A stretch of DNA of 64,000 bases from Heloderma charlesbogerti (lineage: Eukaryota; Chordata; Lepidosauria; Squamata; Helodermatidae), in assembly GCA_026122225.1 (NCBI GenBank), contig JANEZZ010001513.1, forward strand, positions 1,860,001 to 1,924,000. The letters are read 5' to 3'. The notes below the pieces were generated by a model. It saw nothing but the letters and a program-made list of their open reading frames with translations, was not told the origin of the DNA and did no database searches. The translations under genes and the position numbers were made by a program. Of this stretch, positions 1 through 12,010 are shown piece by piece. Each line of letters opens with the position of its first letter. Position 1 is the stretch's first letter.

Positions 1-1625
1 GAAGGACAACAAAGTGAGAGTCAGCCTGGCACTCTCTGCAGGGAAAGTCAAAGCTTGGGTCAGCCACTGAGAAGGCTCTCCCTCGCAGCTCTGCTGTTTC
101 CACATTATCCTGCGTTTGTTTTAAGTTTCCATGAACGTGTGCATTTAACTACATATTGCTAAACATATTTTCTCTCAGGATATGCATCTCTAAAAGCATT
201 TTGATTACTATTTTGAGCCAAGAAGTGCATCAGAATATCTGGAACATGCTGATCCACACATCAGTCTGGGCAATGCAGGAAGTGGGGATTAGGTCACATC
301 AGAAGTCAAATTCCTTAAGCATCCCAATTAATGAATCTGTAATCTTATATGATAGTGTACAAACACAATTACATTATTTCCTCTTATATGCGCAGAATTT
401 CTCTCACTCCCATGCACAGCCCCACACTCTTGGCACTCATGCTGCTGCACAAATATAAACTGAGGGCCCCTGCCTGATCTTGCTCCTCCTACTCTAAAGC
501 TGCTGCTCCTACTCTAAAGCACGATTATAGGTGCTAGGCCAAGCAAGCGAGAGGAAAGCAGGCAGATGAGCAGGTAAGCAGAATCCCAGTATCTGCCCTT
601 CTTGCCACCATCACCATGCTTATGGAGACTGTGGGCAGAGCCGGCTCTGAGCTTCGACAGATTCCCCAGACTTTCTCAGCAGTTCCGACAGCTGCCTGAG
701 CTTAAAGCCTGCTCTGCACATGAGGTTCACTGCCGGGAGGTGATGAAGTGCAGGGGGTTCAGGCAGCCAAAAACTTTTAGGTCACTGCATATGGTTGCCA
801 AGAGCCCCAAAGTGATTCAGAGACCAAACAACCAGAAAGCAGCCCTTTCATGCTGATCAGATTCATTTGCTCCTTCATACTGTTGCCTTCAACTTTTAAG
901 CGAAGATAATGGTGCTGGGTTCTTTTACCAATAGCTATGTTCATTGACCTTAATGCTAATGAAGATGTTGCACTCAGCTTTAAAAGTAAAAGTAAAAAAA
1001 AAAGACCTTAGGGAAGTGATAGTAACAGCAGCAGCATCAGAATACTGCTCAGCATTTTGAATGGGTAAAAGGGAGTTTGGGGTCAAGAAGCTGGATACCA
1101 GATTCTGGTATCATCACTCTGTCATGTTTATTTGTTCGGAAAAAAACAGAGGCGATCACAAGAGTCCCATATGTCTAAGAACAGAGAAGTAGGCAAGAAT
1201 CAGAATCAAAGGTTGCCATAACAACATAAGTGATATTATTACCATAACGTAAGTAATATTCAGATTTATCTAAATAGACAAAACGTCATGATTACATTAA
1301 ATGACCTCTGTGGCAGGGAATACCTACTTTTTAATTTAATTCCTGTCCACTTCCTGGTGTTCCTACAGTTAATTCACAGACATTGTGCTAATATGTCATT
1401 CACGTCTGTGAGCTTGCATTCATGCTTAGAAATATGTTTCTCTATCTGTGTTGTTGTGTGCCAGTCACTACCTCCTGCTAGGCCCCTCCAAGCAATGGCC
1501 TTTGTTTTCCTGTTTCTTAATCTCTTGGCATATTAATTAACACACATTTTTCCATTTGTTTGTGAGGATGACATACCCTCCTGTAAATGTCAGAGTGCAT
1601 GGTTTTTTGAGTACTACAGAGAAAC
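1..1625. other. Intron sequence, no gene recognised
   Basis: No exon or classified transposon recognised. Near 481-521 a short run with the core CTCCTACTCTAAAGC occurs twice in tandem. Open frames here are short and have no recognisable domain. Confidence 0.5.
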
Positions 1626-1633
1626 AGTAGAAG

Positions 1634-1757
1634 CAGTGGAGGCTGGTGGCTCTGATGTCAGTGGGGCTTCATACCTTGGATAGCTCCTTTAGAGTTCTGA
1701 CTGGAACCCAGGGCAGATTCACCCATCCACTAACATTGGAGCCACCAACCTCCACTG
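1634..1757. mobile_element. Short hAT-like foldback MITE
   Basis: A 124-bp palindromic element. The ends begin CAGTGGAGG and finish CCTCCACTG, and about 25 bp of each arm pair with few mismatches. It is flanked by a perfect 8-bp duplication AGTAGAAG (1626-1633 and 1758-1765). A CAGTG-type end plus an 8-bp duplication is typical of hAT transposons; it is too short to code for a transposase. Confidence 0.8.
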
Positions 1758-2140
1758 AGTAGAAGAGCACATGTGTAGTCTATTCTGAGCGGATGGCCAG
1801 GCAAGCATTTGATTTGCCAGCATGGAATACATACCAGCTGCTTGTCAGTTAGAGATCCAACTGCAATCATGCAAAGAGGTGTGTGAAGGTCGGAGGAAGG
1901 GGAATTGCTACTACAAAGCCACTGAAGACTGTGTACATGGGCAGATTTGCTGTGGTTTCTTCTTCTATACTTCCTACTGGTGAAAAGGCATTGTGAGAAT
2001 TGATTGAAAATGGACCAACACCAGGCTACTAACCTCTCTTCCATCTGAATGTCTTGCGATCCCTCTCCCATCTTGGCTGGCAGAGCAGTTGAAGATGAGA
2101 AGATTGACAGACATGGAGACTTACCAGTGATGTTATAGAA

Positions 2141-2279
2141 TCCAGCCTTTCCCCAAGCTACTGGCTTCCAGATGTTTTAGACTTAAAAACTCATCAGCCC
2201 CTGCAAGCATGGCCAATGGCCAGAAATCATGGGAGTAGTGGTTCAAAACATCTGGAAGGCACCGGGTTGAGGAAGGCTG
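2141..2279. mobile_element. hAT-like foldback MITE (CAGCCTTCC family)
   Basis: Palindromic copy with arms CAGCCTTTCCCC near 2143 and GAGGAAGGCTG to 2279, and inner arms CTTCCAGATG / CATCTGGAAG. An 8-bp duplication TTATAGAA flanks it (2133-2140 and 2280-2287), supporting a hAT origin. Related copies lie at about 6160, 6484, 10139, 26700, 29551, 29655 and 37021. Confidence 0.7.
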
Positions 2280-2289
2280 TTATAGAACT

Positions 2290-3418
2290 TAATTTAAACA
2301 ATAATTCCAGTGAGAATTAACTTAAAATACAGAAGTTCTGTCACCAAGCAGCAGCCCTCCCATCAAGCTGCAGGGGAGAGGAAGAAAAGCTAATCAGGGC
2401 TTTTCCATCTGCTGTGCTTAGAGACCAGCTCCTTTGGATTCCTCCTCTTTGTGAATTATTTCTATCCCAGCTGGTCCTTATAGGAACTCTGTGGCTTTAA
2501 AGAACTGGGGCCCAAGTTTGCATTTTCTGCTCCTCCCTCTTCAACCCTTTTTCCTCTTTGTCATGTCTTTTAAACTGTAAGCTTCAGGGCAGGGACTTTA
2601 TTCTTGTTGTTTTAATTGATCTGTAAGCAGCTCTAGGAGCTTTTTTTGGCTAAATAGAGGGGTAAAAATCCTTTTAATAAATAAAAGATGATCCCTCATT
2701 TGCACTTCTTTTTTTTTCTTTTTCTGTTATAATTGTATGTGCCACTAGCTAGACATATTTTAAATGTCAATAAAACAAAAATAAGGAAGAGAGGTGGAAA
2801 TAAGTAAAGAATTTATATTCTGTCTCTGCTTCTTGCCTCAAGTAACCTCTGTATTACCATGCAAGCAATGCCTGTGCTTCCATATTTGTAAATTACACAT
2901 AATCTTTTATTTATATAATTCATTTTGAAGTGATTGAAACAATCCATCAAACTGAATTGGAAGGGGGCAACCCCATGTTCCCCTTCTCCCATATAGCAGA
3001 AGGCTGCCCTGTTTTAAATGTCTTCCATGGGTGATTCTAATGCACTGCAAAGAAAGGCAATTGTAATGAATAAAGCTCAAAATGTTATCTATCCATCACT
3101 GCGGTGACAACTTTCCTGTGCAATTTGTTATTGTCATTTTGAATTGTTAGCATTAATCATAATGGATATCAAAGACATTTGCTTATAGCTTGATTTGTAT
3201 TGTGATGGCATGGTTGCATTAATTAAAAAGTGTGTGTGTGTGGTGGTGGGGGGAACGTTAGACCAGAGCAAGCTTTTCCATTTGTCCTTGAGGTTATTTG
3301 GGCATTTAAAAAGCAGAGAGAGAGAGAGAGAATAAATGGAGCAACGGTAAAAGCAAAGGGGAAGTAGACATGGAGATTTAAGGGGCAGCTTGATTATTCA
3401 CTGTGATAATGCATGTGA
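2290..3418. other. Intron sequence, AT-rich, no gene recognised
   Basis: No exon seen. It holds a (GA)n run near 3314-3331 and a short (TG)n/GGTGG run near 3230-3253. The AT-rich part around 3075-3230 lacks any repeat I recognise. Confidence 0.45.
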
Positions 3419-3561
3419 ACACAGAGTCATAGGGTTGGGAGGGGCCTGCAAGACCATCGAGTCCAACCGCCTGCTCAACGCAGGAAGCCTGATTCCCAGG
3501 TGGCCTCCCATCCAAGTACTAACCAGGGCTGACCCTGCTTAGCTTCCGAGATCAGGTGCAT
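3419..3561 (-). mobile_element. 5S rRNA-derived SINE head joined to a CR1-like tail
   Basis: Read on the - strand, about 70 bp match the inner part of 5S rRNA: GATCTCGGAAGCTAAGCAGG, then CTGGTTAGTACTTGGATGGG, which cover the A box and C box of the internal pol III promoter. The 5' third of 5S is missing. It continues directly into about 75 bp of CR1 3' end (GTTGGACTCGATGG then CCCAACCCTATGACTCTGTG). The arrangement is that of a SINE3-type element (5S head, LINE tail). A chance junction of two fragments is possible but no gap is visible. Confidence 0.65.
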
Positions 3562-4557
3562 CCAGCCCTTTGATGAGTGATGCCCAGCTCAGATTCTTTC
3601 ACGGGGTTGAATCCAGAATCCTTGTTCCATGTCTCCAGAGTGGATTTGGAGGGTGCACAGGGGGCTGCACAGGGGAGGAGATGATGTGGAAGTCCCATTC
3701 CTCAAGCAGTATCCTTGCAAAAGCGGACAAGAATTCTAGATCCATCCCCTGGCGTGCACACTCTGTATGTCATATAACACAGAGAATGACATCAGCAGCG
3801 TCTACCTGCCCCAGAGCAACCATCCATTCACAGCTGCTGATGCCATTGGGGCACAAGCGTGTGCTTCCACGCTTGTGTGGTTGTGGCAGCCTCCACAGCC
3901 AGCCATGCTGAAAGGTACCTATTGCTCTGCTGTGGCTGCTGGCAGTTTCACCAATCGAACCTCCTCATTGGTTAGCCCTGTTCTCCTTAGGTGAGCTCAG
4001 TATTCAGCTCAGTGATTTTGTCTAGAGGGAAAATGCTTGAGGGGACAAGCTGCAGGGGAGGAAGCAGGGGGCACGGAGGCAGGTCAGCAGCCCACCCTTT
4101 TGCTGATAGACACACAGACGAACTGCCACCATCTTATTTAGTTTGACCCCGTCTGCCATTAGAAGGAATGGGGGACAGTCGGGTTTATGTCCATACTAAA
4201 TAAATAAATGGGGGAGGGGGACCTAGCATAGCAGGCCAGTTTCTGTGAGCCTCTCCTTGCAGATGTTTCAAGCAGGCTATAAATTACCGTCAAAATCTTC
4301 AGGGGAAAGAAACAAGTTGTCCTTTCAGGAGCCAAACACAAGTCATGCTCCTGGGTTATGGCACTGAATTGTATTATAATGATAGGACACTGCGTGATGT
4401 ACTCTGCCTCTCAGAAGAGTCAAAAGGGCTCAGAAGCATTTCCCCCTCTTTATTCTCTCAAAGGATGCAGGATATTGCTTATTATCACAGGGAACAGTGT
4501 CCAATCTCTTTTTCTCATAGCCTCTGTATTTCAGGAGACGAAGTTTCTGGTCTCGTC

Positions 4558-5765
4558 AGTTATTTATTTATTCATATATTCATTCATTCATTCATTCAAT
4601 TTATTACTCGCCCATCTGTCTGGCCACCCAGCCACTCTGGGCGATGTACAAAGCATACAACCAAACAGTTTAAAACAATAAAATTCTACAATAAAAACAT
4701 TTTCTAAAATACCCTAACCCACCCCAAATGCCTGCTGGAACAACCACATTTTGAATGGGAAGCTCATTAAAGAGGGGACATGGCAGAGTCCCCTAGGGAG
4801 AGAGTTCCACAGAGTGGGGGCCACCACAGAGAAGGCCCTCTCTCTCGTCCTCACCAGTCTAGCTGTCCTGGCTGATGATGGGACAGAGAGAAGGCCATCC
4901 GAGGCTGATCTTGTTAAGCGGCCTGTCTGGTGCTGCTGGAGGCGCTCCTTAAGATAGGCTGGGCCGGAACCATATAGGGTTTTAAAGGTCAAAACCAACA
5001 CCTTGAATTTGGCCCGGAGTGATGTGATCTCACCGGCGGCTGCCTTTAATCAGGCAAGCCGCCGTGTTCTGTACCAGCTGCAGCTTCCGAACCGTCTTCA
5101 AGGGTAACCCCACGTAGAGCACATTACAGTAGTCTAAACGAGAGGAGACCAGGGCATGTACTACCGATGGGAGCAGATGGTGAGGAAGGAAGGGGCACAG
5201 CCACCATATCAGATGGAGTTGATACAGCGCTGTCCGGCTCACAGCTGACACCTGAGCCTCCATGGACAGCTGGGAGTCTAAGATGACCCCCAAGTTGTGG
5301 ACCTGGTCTTTCAAGGGTAGCCGTACCCCATTCAACACCAGGTCAACATCCCCCAGCCTCCTCTTGTCTCCCACCAAAAGTACCTCGGTCTTGTCAGGGT
5401 TCAGCTTCAGCTTGTTCCTCCCCATCCAGCCACTCACCATCTCCAGACATTTGGATAGGGATTCTACGGCCAACCTTGGTGAAGATTTGAACAAGAGGTA
5501 GAGCTGCATTTCATCCGCATAATGATGACACCGCACCCCAGACCTCCTGATGATCGCCCCCAGTGGCTTCACATAGATGTTAAATAGCATCGGGGAGAGG
5601 ATGGAACCCTATGGCACCGCACAAGTGAGCGGCCACGGGTCTGAAACCTCCTCTTCCAGGGCTACCCTCTGGTACCTGCTGGAGACGAAGGACCGGAACC
5701 ACTGCAATACAATGTCTCTGTGTGCCTCTCCTCTGTTATAAATTCCAGAGGGGTGGCAGTGTTAA
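4558..5765 (-). mobile_element. L2-clade LINE, 3' half of ORF2 plus 3' UTR
   Basis: The - strand frame 5030-5590 reads reverse transcriptase palm and thumb segments: VRCHHYADEMQLYL (the YADD-type catalytic box, second Asp replaced by Glu), then KLKLNPDKTEVLLVG, SRLDYCNVLYVGLP and LQLVQNTAACL. The frame 4714-5001 carries the L2 C-terminal block RAFSVVAPTLWNSLP. The 3' end has the ATTTA/ATTCA-rich run at 4558-4600. It is broken by frame changes and not active. Confidence 0.8.
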
Positions 5766-6040
5766 TCTGTTGGAGTAAAACTAGCAAGGGGTTGGGTCCA
5801 AATTAAAGCTGGATCAACTGCACTGATGGAAGTAGATTTCCCTCCCCACTCCTTCATATTGTAGCCCCTCCAGCCTCCAGAAAATGCTACACAGAGTCAG
5901 GAAAGCCCACTGAATGGCATGAACTGTAGTGTGTGTGTGGTGGGGGAGGGAGGGAGGAGATCCCCCAAAATTGGACAGAGGGACCGTTTGTGAATGGACC
6001 CCTACCTGTTGTGGAAGGCAGATCCTGGATCCAAGCCAAA

Positions 6041-6120
6041 GACTTCTAGGATGTCTTAAAGACTAATCAAGTTATTGTGGCATAACCTCTAATGCATCCA
6101 AACCCAGTTCACTAGTTGCA
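6041..6120 (-). repeat. Unclassified interspersed repeat (CTTAAAGACTAA type)
   Basis: Short fragment with CTTAAAGACTAATCAAG followed by TTGTGGCATAA. Related fragments are at 8960-9080 and, on the other strand, 34150-34270. Class not determined. Confidence 0.35.
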
Positions 6121-6159
6121 CGAAATTACCTAAATGGGTGGAGAAATATACCCTGAGTA

Positions 6160-6245
6160 CTGCATCCCAAGATGGCCATGCTGGCTGGGGATGATGGGAG
6201 TTGTGGCCCAACACATCTGGAGGCTGTCAGGTTGGGGAAGGTTGA
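6160..6245. mobile_element. Half copy of the CAGCCTTCC foldback MITE
   Basis: Only one arm and the centre are clear: GATGATGGGAGTTGTGG, ACATCTGGAGG and AGGTTGGGGAAGG. The left arm is degraded or missing. Confidence 0.55.
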
Positions 6246-6483
6246 AATACAGAATCCAGTCTGATGTATAAAAGATCCAATCTGCATGGGCGTGAGCTAC
6301 TTCCAAATAGTGACCATTGGTGATAAATAAGCATATAGAAGTCAATAGCAAACATAAACACTTAAAAAGCGACAACTGGTTTTTGTAGTAAGCAAATCAC
6401 TCCCAGGATTTGCTGAGACCAAATTCCCCAGTGTCAATTTTACTAATGTTGTTTCTCTTTGAAATGTTTTGTTGCACTATGTC

Positions 6484-6620
6484 AGCCTTCCCAATCTAAT
6501 GCACTCTAGATGTGTTAGAAGACTGCAACTCCAAGAATTCCTACCTGAGAGTTGGCCATGCCAGTTGGGAATTATGGGAGTTCCAGTCCAACATATCTGG
6601 AAGATTGGTGAAGACTGGAC
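6484..6620. mobile_element. CAGCCTTCC foldback MITE
   Basis: CAGCCTTCCCAATCT at the left and AGATTGGTGAAGACTGG at the right are imperfect inverted arms around ACTGCAACTCC and TGGGAGTTCCAGTCC. No target duplication could be fixed. Confidence 0.6.
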
Positions 6621-6934
6621 TATAGTAATGGTCAGGTCTGCTATAGGGATATTAAAATGAGAGCAGAGCTAAAAGTTCTCAGAAGAATCTTCTCAGCTTT
6701 AATTGAGGGACAACAGTTTTTGTGAATCTGTGCCCTCCACACCATTTTTGCCACACCCACTTCTGATTCAATTGCTCTCCCTGCTGCTGCTGACCATGGT
6801 GGTGGTTGTTGTTGTTGTTGTTAAAGCAACCTTTCCACTCTGCTCTTACTCCAGACAGAAGCATTGCTTGCTAATTCTGCCTTCACTCTGATAGCATCCA
6901 TCTTCAAGCCACATCAGAGAGAGGGCAAAATTAA

Positions 6935-7112
6935 GAATGTAGGAAGCTGCCAGCTAGCCCAATATCATCTACACACAGGGAGTGGGGGGCTCACCAGGGC
7001 TTCAGGCAGGGGTCTTTCCCAGCCCTACTAAGAGACACCAGGGACTGAACCTGGAATTGAAACTGGACCTCTCCCATGCAAAGCATATGCTCTACCACTG
7101 AGCTGCAGCCTA
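6935..7112 (-). mobile_element. tRNA-derived SINE
   Basis: On the - strand the element starts with a tRNA-like head: A box GCAGCTCAGTGGTAGAGCAT and B box GGTTCAGTCCC about 40 bases later, followed by a body (GGGCTGGGAAAGACCCCTGC) and a tail ending GCAGCTTCCTAC. Both pol III boxes are in the right order and spacing for a SINE; it is not an intact tRNA gene, since no cloverleaf 3' half forms. Confidence 0.7.
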
Positions 7113-7609
7113 TGCCTACAAAGCAATGCTTCCTGGCCCTCACTCTGGTGTCATCAAGACAGACACCACGAGGGTGAAGACAGAGTTAGGAAGCAATGTA
7201 TCCTGTCTGGAGAGGAAAAGCAATGGAAGGAATTTTTTTAAAAGCAAACAAATGAAAAACAGCCAGAGGAAAGAGACTGAAGCTACCACTCCTAAGTGGG
7301 ATGAAAAGTTGTGTGTGTGTGTGTGTTTAAATACCAATGTATGAATGTCCAAGAAACCTTATCTGGCCATCTTTCTTAGATATGTGTAATGATGTTCAAA
7401 GGCTGTGTACACATTTGTAGGCTATGCACATTATGTATTTACTGCAAGGAACATTAATGTAACACCAGATGTTCCTACAGCAATCATAATATTTGGAGTT
7501 GCCCTACTTACTTATTTTTGGGTGGATGGGCGTCAGTGTGCATGTCAAGGAAATGTTCAGATGAATGTCTATTCAACTTGAATCAATTTGCCCAAGAATA
7601 TGTCATGGA

Positions 7610-8004
7610 GGGCGCAATCCTGTGGGGATAGGCGGCCACCTCCGAACTCTGTGGTGACCGCCTATCCAATGCAGGGCAGGAGAAGTGCGGAGGAGATGAT
7701 TCGATTTCAGCGGTCTAGCCATGGGAGTGGGGGAAGTGGCTGCCGGATGATACATAGGATGTATCATACCGGCATTTCCGCAGTCACCTCCTTGGAACGC
7801 CCCCCCCCCCCGGAATGCCCCATTTTCGCCCCTCCACATTCCTCTTCCGTTCCGAGTGCAGAGCGTGGGGCCATTCCGAGCTGCCTGTGAGGCAGCACGG
7901 GGGGGGAGGGGAAGGTTGGTTCTCTGGGAACCGAAGTCGGTTCCCAGAAACTGACATATCCTATGGCTATCTAGCCACTGACTAGCAGCCATAGGATTGC
8001 TCCC
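7610..8004 (+). mobile_element. About 400-bp Harbinger-like non-autonomous element, copy 1
   Basis: The ends are GGGCGCAATCC and GGATTGCTCCC, the terminal sequence shared with the short TWA-flanked MITEs in this window. Inside are two hairpins (GATAGGCGG with CCGCCTATC; GGAACCGA with TCGGTTCC) and a run of 12 C at 7801-7812. A second copy lies inverted at 44301-44701. No transposase frame is present. Flanking bases (GGA / TTA) do not form a clear duplication. Confidence 0.65.
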
Positions 8005-8955
8005 TTAATTGATTCTGAATATAATGGATTGCCACACAAGCCATCAGTCAGGACTGTATAATGAACCCAAAAGAAGGAAAGGGCTGTAGTTTTAAAGTCA
8101 GTTGTCATTTGTGAAATAAAAGGCAAGTGCTACTAGGATATCCTTAACTGTGTTCTGTTTTGTTGTACTCATCTGTGTTAACCAAAGCTGGGGGCATTTA
8201 TTCTCTCTGTGGCATTTTGGTAGAAGTCCCTGCTTGAAAGCCTAGATGTGCAGATACTGCCAGGGTGAGTGGCATGATAATAAAAGGTGCTGTAGAAATG
8301 GCCTTTTATATAATAAAAGGTGCTGCAGAAATGGCCTGGATTCCTTTGGTAATATGGCCTAGGAGAAGGGGCACATTTAAGAGAGATTGGCAAATGGTAG
8401 AGAGAAGTATTTCAAATATAGCTTTTGGTTTTATACTTCCAGTCGCATGCAAAATTTGAGCTCCAGGTGGTTACTCACCTTCATTCTCTCTCACCAAACC
8501 CAACCTTTTGCTACATTTTGCACCCTGGGTTCTAACTACATGTTGCGTTGACTATGTAGCATGTAGTTCTATCTGTGTGTGTGGGGGGGTTCTCCTTAAA
8601 AATAAGCATGGAAGCTTTCAATTCAGAGCAGGACTGAAGGATGTAGGGAGAGAGCATGGGGGTGATCTTTGTCGGGACTGTAGTTGGAGAGGGAAGGATT
8701 AAGCCTGTCCTTATGACATACTGAAGTCCTGATCCAGATTGAGAGCCCTCACACTTATTTTAAGTTAAAAAAATACACACAAAAAGACCCAAGACAACCC
8801 AACAGCCAACATAAGTTACATGCCACATATTTAATATAATGTGCAGTTGGAGCTGTTTGTCTTCCTTGTTCCCAGGTTCAACACCTCCCCCTGCACCCCA
8901 ACTTCCAGCTTGCCTTATTTTGATCAAGCAAAGATGATGAAAAACACAAAACAAA
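8005..8955. other. Intron sequence, no gene recognised
   Basis: Contains a local direct repeat at about 8277-8335, where TAATAAAAGGTGCTG and AAATGGCCT occur twice. No coding exon or classified transposon seen. Confidence 0.45.
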
Positions 8956-9140
8956 GGACAAAGTTAGCCATATTGGCTCATAAGAAAACAATCCAAACCC
9001 CACACTTGGGCAATACCTTTATTAGGACCAACCGAAATCCCACAAAATCAAATAAGCTTTTGATTTCCCCAGAACTCTTCATCAGCAAAAGAGCAAGGGA
9101 TAGGGGAAGAAAGAAAGTCCCCAAAATTGGCCAGTTGTTG
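8955..9140 (-). repeat. Unclassified interspersed repeat
   Basis: On the - strand it carries CTGATGAAGAGTTCTGG, AAAGCTTATTTG, and GGTCCTAATAAAGG. It resembles the fragment at 34150-34270. I could not assign it to a transposon class. Confidence 0.4.
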
Positions 9141-9734
9141 TGGCCATGAGGTCTGAAGTTTAGATAAACTCAGTCTCGAAATGGAGATTTGCAGTCTGAA
9201 TGAATTAGCCAGTAGTAGGTGTTGTAGGTATCAGATTACACCTAGCAATGCATTTTGGGAAGCATGAGCAATGGCTAATCTCTATTTCTGAAAACAGGAA
9301 GGCCAGCTGTAACTCTGATCTGCCTCCTGCCTTGGTCAAAACACACAGGGTCCCAAGGCAGCATAAAGCAGGCTTCCGTTATAATCAATTATATTATATT
9401 CTGTTATATTAAAAAGATGTATATGTTGAAGTCATAGCAAAGATTATAATGGAATTATTGAAAAACTGGCTGTTCAGTTTGTACAGGGATTTTTATATTC
9501 TCTGCTTGTCTAAAGTACAATAATGTTTAATTATGTCAGCCTGCCAGACAGGAGGACCATCTTGTTTTTCACATCCAGCTAAATCCTGCTGCTAGGCAGA
9601 CATCCTCCAGAGACTTCCTACTAATCACCACTCTTACTAGACAACTGGGCTTTCTGCTTCCTCCTGATGGTTCATCTCTAAACAGCCAAATGAAATGAGT
9701 CACCATAAGGTGGCAGTAGCCATGAGTACTTAGG

Positions 9735-9985
9735 CTGGTGCGCCGCCGCCATCTGCACCTGTTCATCGACAGGAACCTAATTTGCTTTGACAATGACACT
9801 CAGATTGGATGCTCTGAACATGCTTTATGTGGGGCTGCTTTTGAACACTTCTCAGAAACTATAGCTGGTTCAGAATATGGCTGCCAGGTTGATTTCAGGG
9901 AACATACCATGCTAGCCTTGAAACAACTTCACTGGTTCAACTTTTTCATGGCAACAATTTACACTGATTATAAGCTTTGGTGATT
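9735..9985 (+). mobile_element. L2 LINE fragment, ORF2 C-terminal region
   Basis: Translated on the + strand, it gives the block MLYVGL followed by LVQNMAARL, matching the end of the L2 reverse transcriptase seen also at 5030-5590. Short, with a changed frame and stops. Confidence 0.55.
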
Positions 9986-10138
9986 ACTGTACCATTATAA
10001 GAGTTTTGGTTTATATTTTATGTATACAGTCCTACTGGGAAGCAATGACATATTTTGTAAGTAAAGCCAAATTGAAGCCCAGGCTCATATTTAGACATTC
10101 ATGATAAGATATTTAGCCCTGGTAATAGCCTAATTGAA

Positions 10139-10268
10139 CCTTCCCCAACCTGATATCCTCTGGATGATTTGGACTGCAACTCCCAACATTTCTGACCATT
10201 GACTGTCCTAGGTACGGCTGATGGGAGCTGCAGTCCAAGTCATCCGGAGGGTATCAGGTTGGGGAGGG
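10139..10268. mobile_element. CAGCCTTCC foldback MITE
   Basis: Clear palindrome: CCTTCCCCAACCTGATA at the left and TATCAGGTTGGGGAGGG at the right, with CTGCAACTCCCA / TGGGAGCTGCAG towards the centre. Confidence 0.7.
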
Positions 10269-10739
10269 ATGACCTACCATCTTTTCTTTAGGGTCTATGT
10301 TGGGTCATTCCCCCTTTGGAAGCAAGGTGCAGCCCTAAAACATGCTTGCCACGCTGTGACTCTATGATGAACCTTGTACGCTCTCTCTCTCTGGTACCCA
10401 CCTCCAGTGAACATGACAAACTGCCACTTTTAAGTCCTGCTTTTAAAAAAAAGATTCTATGTTTAAGTCATTTGCTTCTAGTTTGTACAACTTATAGCCT
10501 AAAGATATATGTTCATAATTTATTATTTCAGCACTGCCTGGTTACTGCTAGGAAACCACAGAGCCATGCCTTCTGGACTGTTAAGGCATCACATTTATTA
10601 TACCAAATGTAAGGCAAGTAAGTTGCTGTCTAATTTGTAACCTCAGGTTCAGAATGAATAATAGTTTAACCCATAAAACATTATCCAAAAATACACTTGA
10701 AAAGCTAAAATTAGGCCCTTGCTTATTTCTGATTCCTTA

Positions 10740-11110
10740 AAGAAAGCTTGTAGCACAAGGCAGCTTACAGTAATCTTGTTAAAAACAAACAATGGAGCAA
10801 ATCATGTAACAAAAATAGCATCAGATCAAATTTTATATATATAGGGAACAAACAATAAAATCAGTAAAAAGCAAAATTAGCAGAATTTTTTAAAAAAAAT
10901 GTCTTTAGGGCCCATTTAAAGGCCATCATAAAGGAGCCAAGCAGATTTCTTGGGGGAAGAAATTCCACAAGTTTGGGGCGAACGCTGACAAGGCCCTGTC
11001 CCTGGTACCCGTCAACCTGATCAATCTTAGTGGTGGGCCAGAGAGCAGGGCCACTGATGTTAGGGTTTGGGCAGGTTAACCAGATTAAGGTAAATAGGGG
11101 TTCCAACTTT
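10740..11110 (-). mobile_element. L2 LINE 3' fragment
   Basis: The order CCACAAGTTTGGGGCGAACGC, then ACAAGGCCCTGTCCC, parallels the L2 3' region at 4714-5001 in the same orientation. Frame not intact. Confidence 0.5.
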
Positions 11111-11307
11111 GCAGCTAGCTGCAGTTAGAACGTTAGGGATTATGTAGTGACAGCATGAATCTGTTCTCTTCCAAAAGGTGAACAAAGGTGGTATGCAGAC
11201 CCAAGACTATGTCTGTCTTATCTGTGAAAGTGCACCCATGATACTAAACAAAATATTGATGGTTGATGCATCAGTTAAGAATGACTTTCCTTTTAAAAGT
11301 GATGCCT

Positions 11308-11310
<3 letters not shown>

Positions 11311-11344
<34 letters not shown>
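11311..11344. repeat. (CA)n microsatellite
   Basis: About 17 uninterrupted CA units. Confidence 0.95.
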
Positions 11345-11346
<2 letters not shown>

Positions 11347-11711
11347 CCTGTGAAATGGCAACTTTCGCACAGAATTTGAAACCTCACAAAATAGCTATGG
11401 CTATAGCTGGGAAGCAGTGGAGTCCCCTACATTTGTACATCTGTTCTTCCACACAGCTATGGCCACAGAGCCACCTCACAGAAGACATGTATGAACTGGA
11501 CCTTAAAAAGAAGGGAGTTTCAGAAAAGGACACTGAATTCTACCTAGTTAATATACTTTCAATGAACTTATTTAACAGTCACAGTACCTATTTTTGCATT
11601 TTGGCCCCTATCTAGCTAAAATTTGTTGTGCAATAGGATTTATATTTGTTGTGATGAATTTGTTCCAACTAATTTGGCTATTTGGCCTAATATTCAGCCT
11701 ATTTGGCTAAT

Positions 11712-12010
11712 AAGATTTATTTATTTCTTTATTACACCTCCATACCGCCATAGCCAAAGCTCTCTGGGCAGTTCAGAGCAATTAAAACCATGAAATACAA
11801 CAAGATAAAATATAATACAAATGTTTAAAACTACAGTATGAAATAAAAATAATAACCAAATAGAAACTCAAAGTAGTGCAAAGATTTAACATGCAATACC
11901 AGATTTAAAACAAAAACTGAAAAACTGAAATGCCTGGGAGGTCTTCACCTGGCACCAAAAAGAGCACAATGTAGGCGCCAGGTGAGCCTTTTTTGTCTTG
12001 GGAATTATAG
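11712..12010 (-). mobile_element. L2 LINE 3' end
   Basis: Begins with the ATTTATTTATTT end and CCTCCATACCGCC, then an A-rich 3' UTR and a short stretch with AAATGCCTGGGAGGTCTTC, as in other L2 tails here. Confidence 0.55.

Noticed and set aside
3480..3561. 5S rRNA gene
   Set aside because: Only the inner part is present and it is joined to a CR1 tail; no terminator T run after the 5S end.
6935..7112. tRNA gene on the minus strand
   Set aside because: A and B boxes are present, but no acceptor stem or T arm closes and a SINE body follows.
7801..7812. Run of 12 C as a possible gap or assembly artefact
   Set aside because: The inverted copy at 44301-44701 has a similar G run at the same place, so it belongs to the element.
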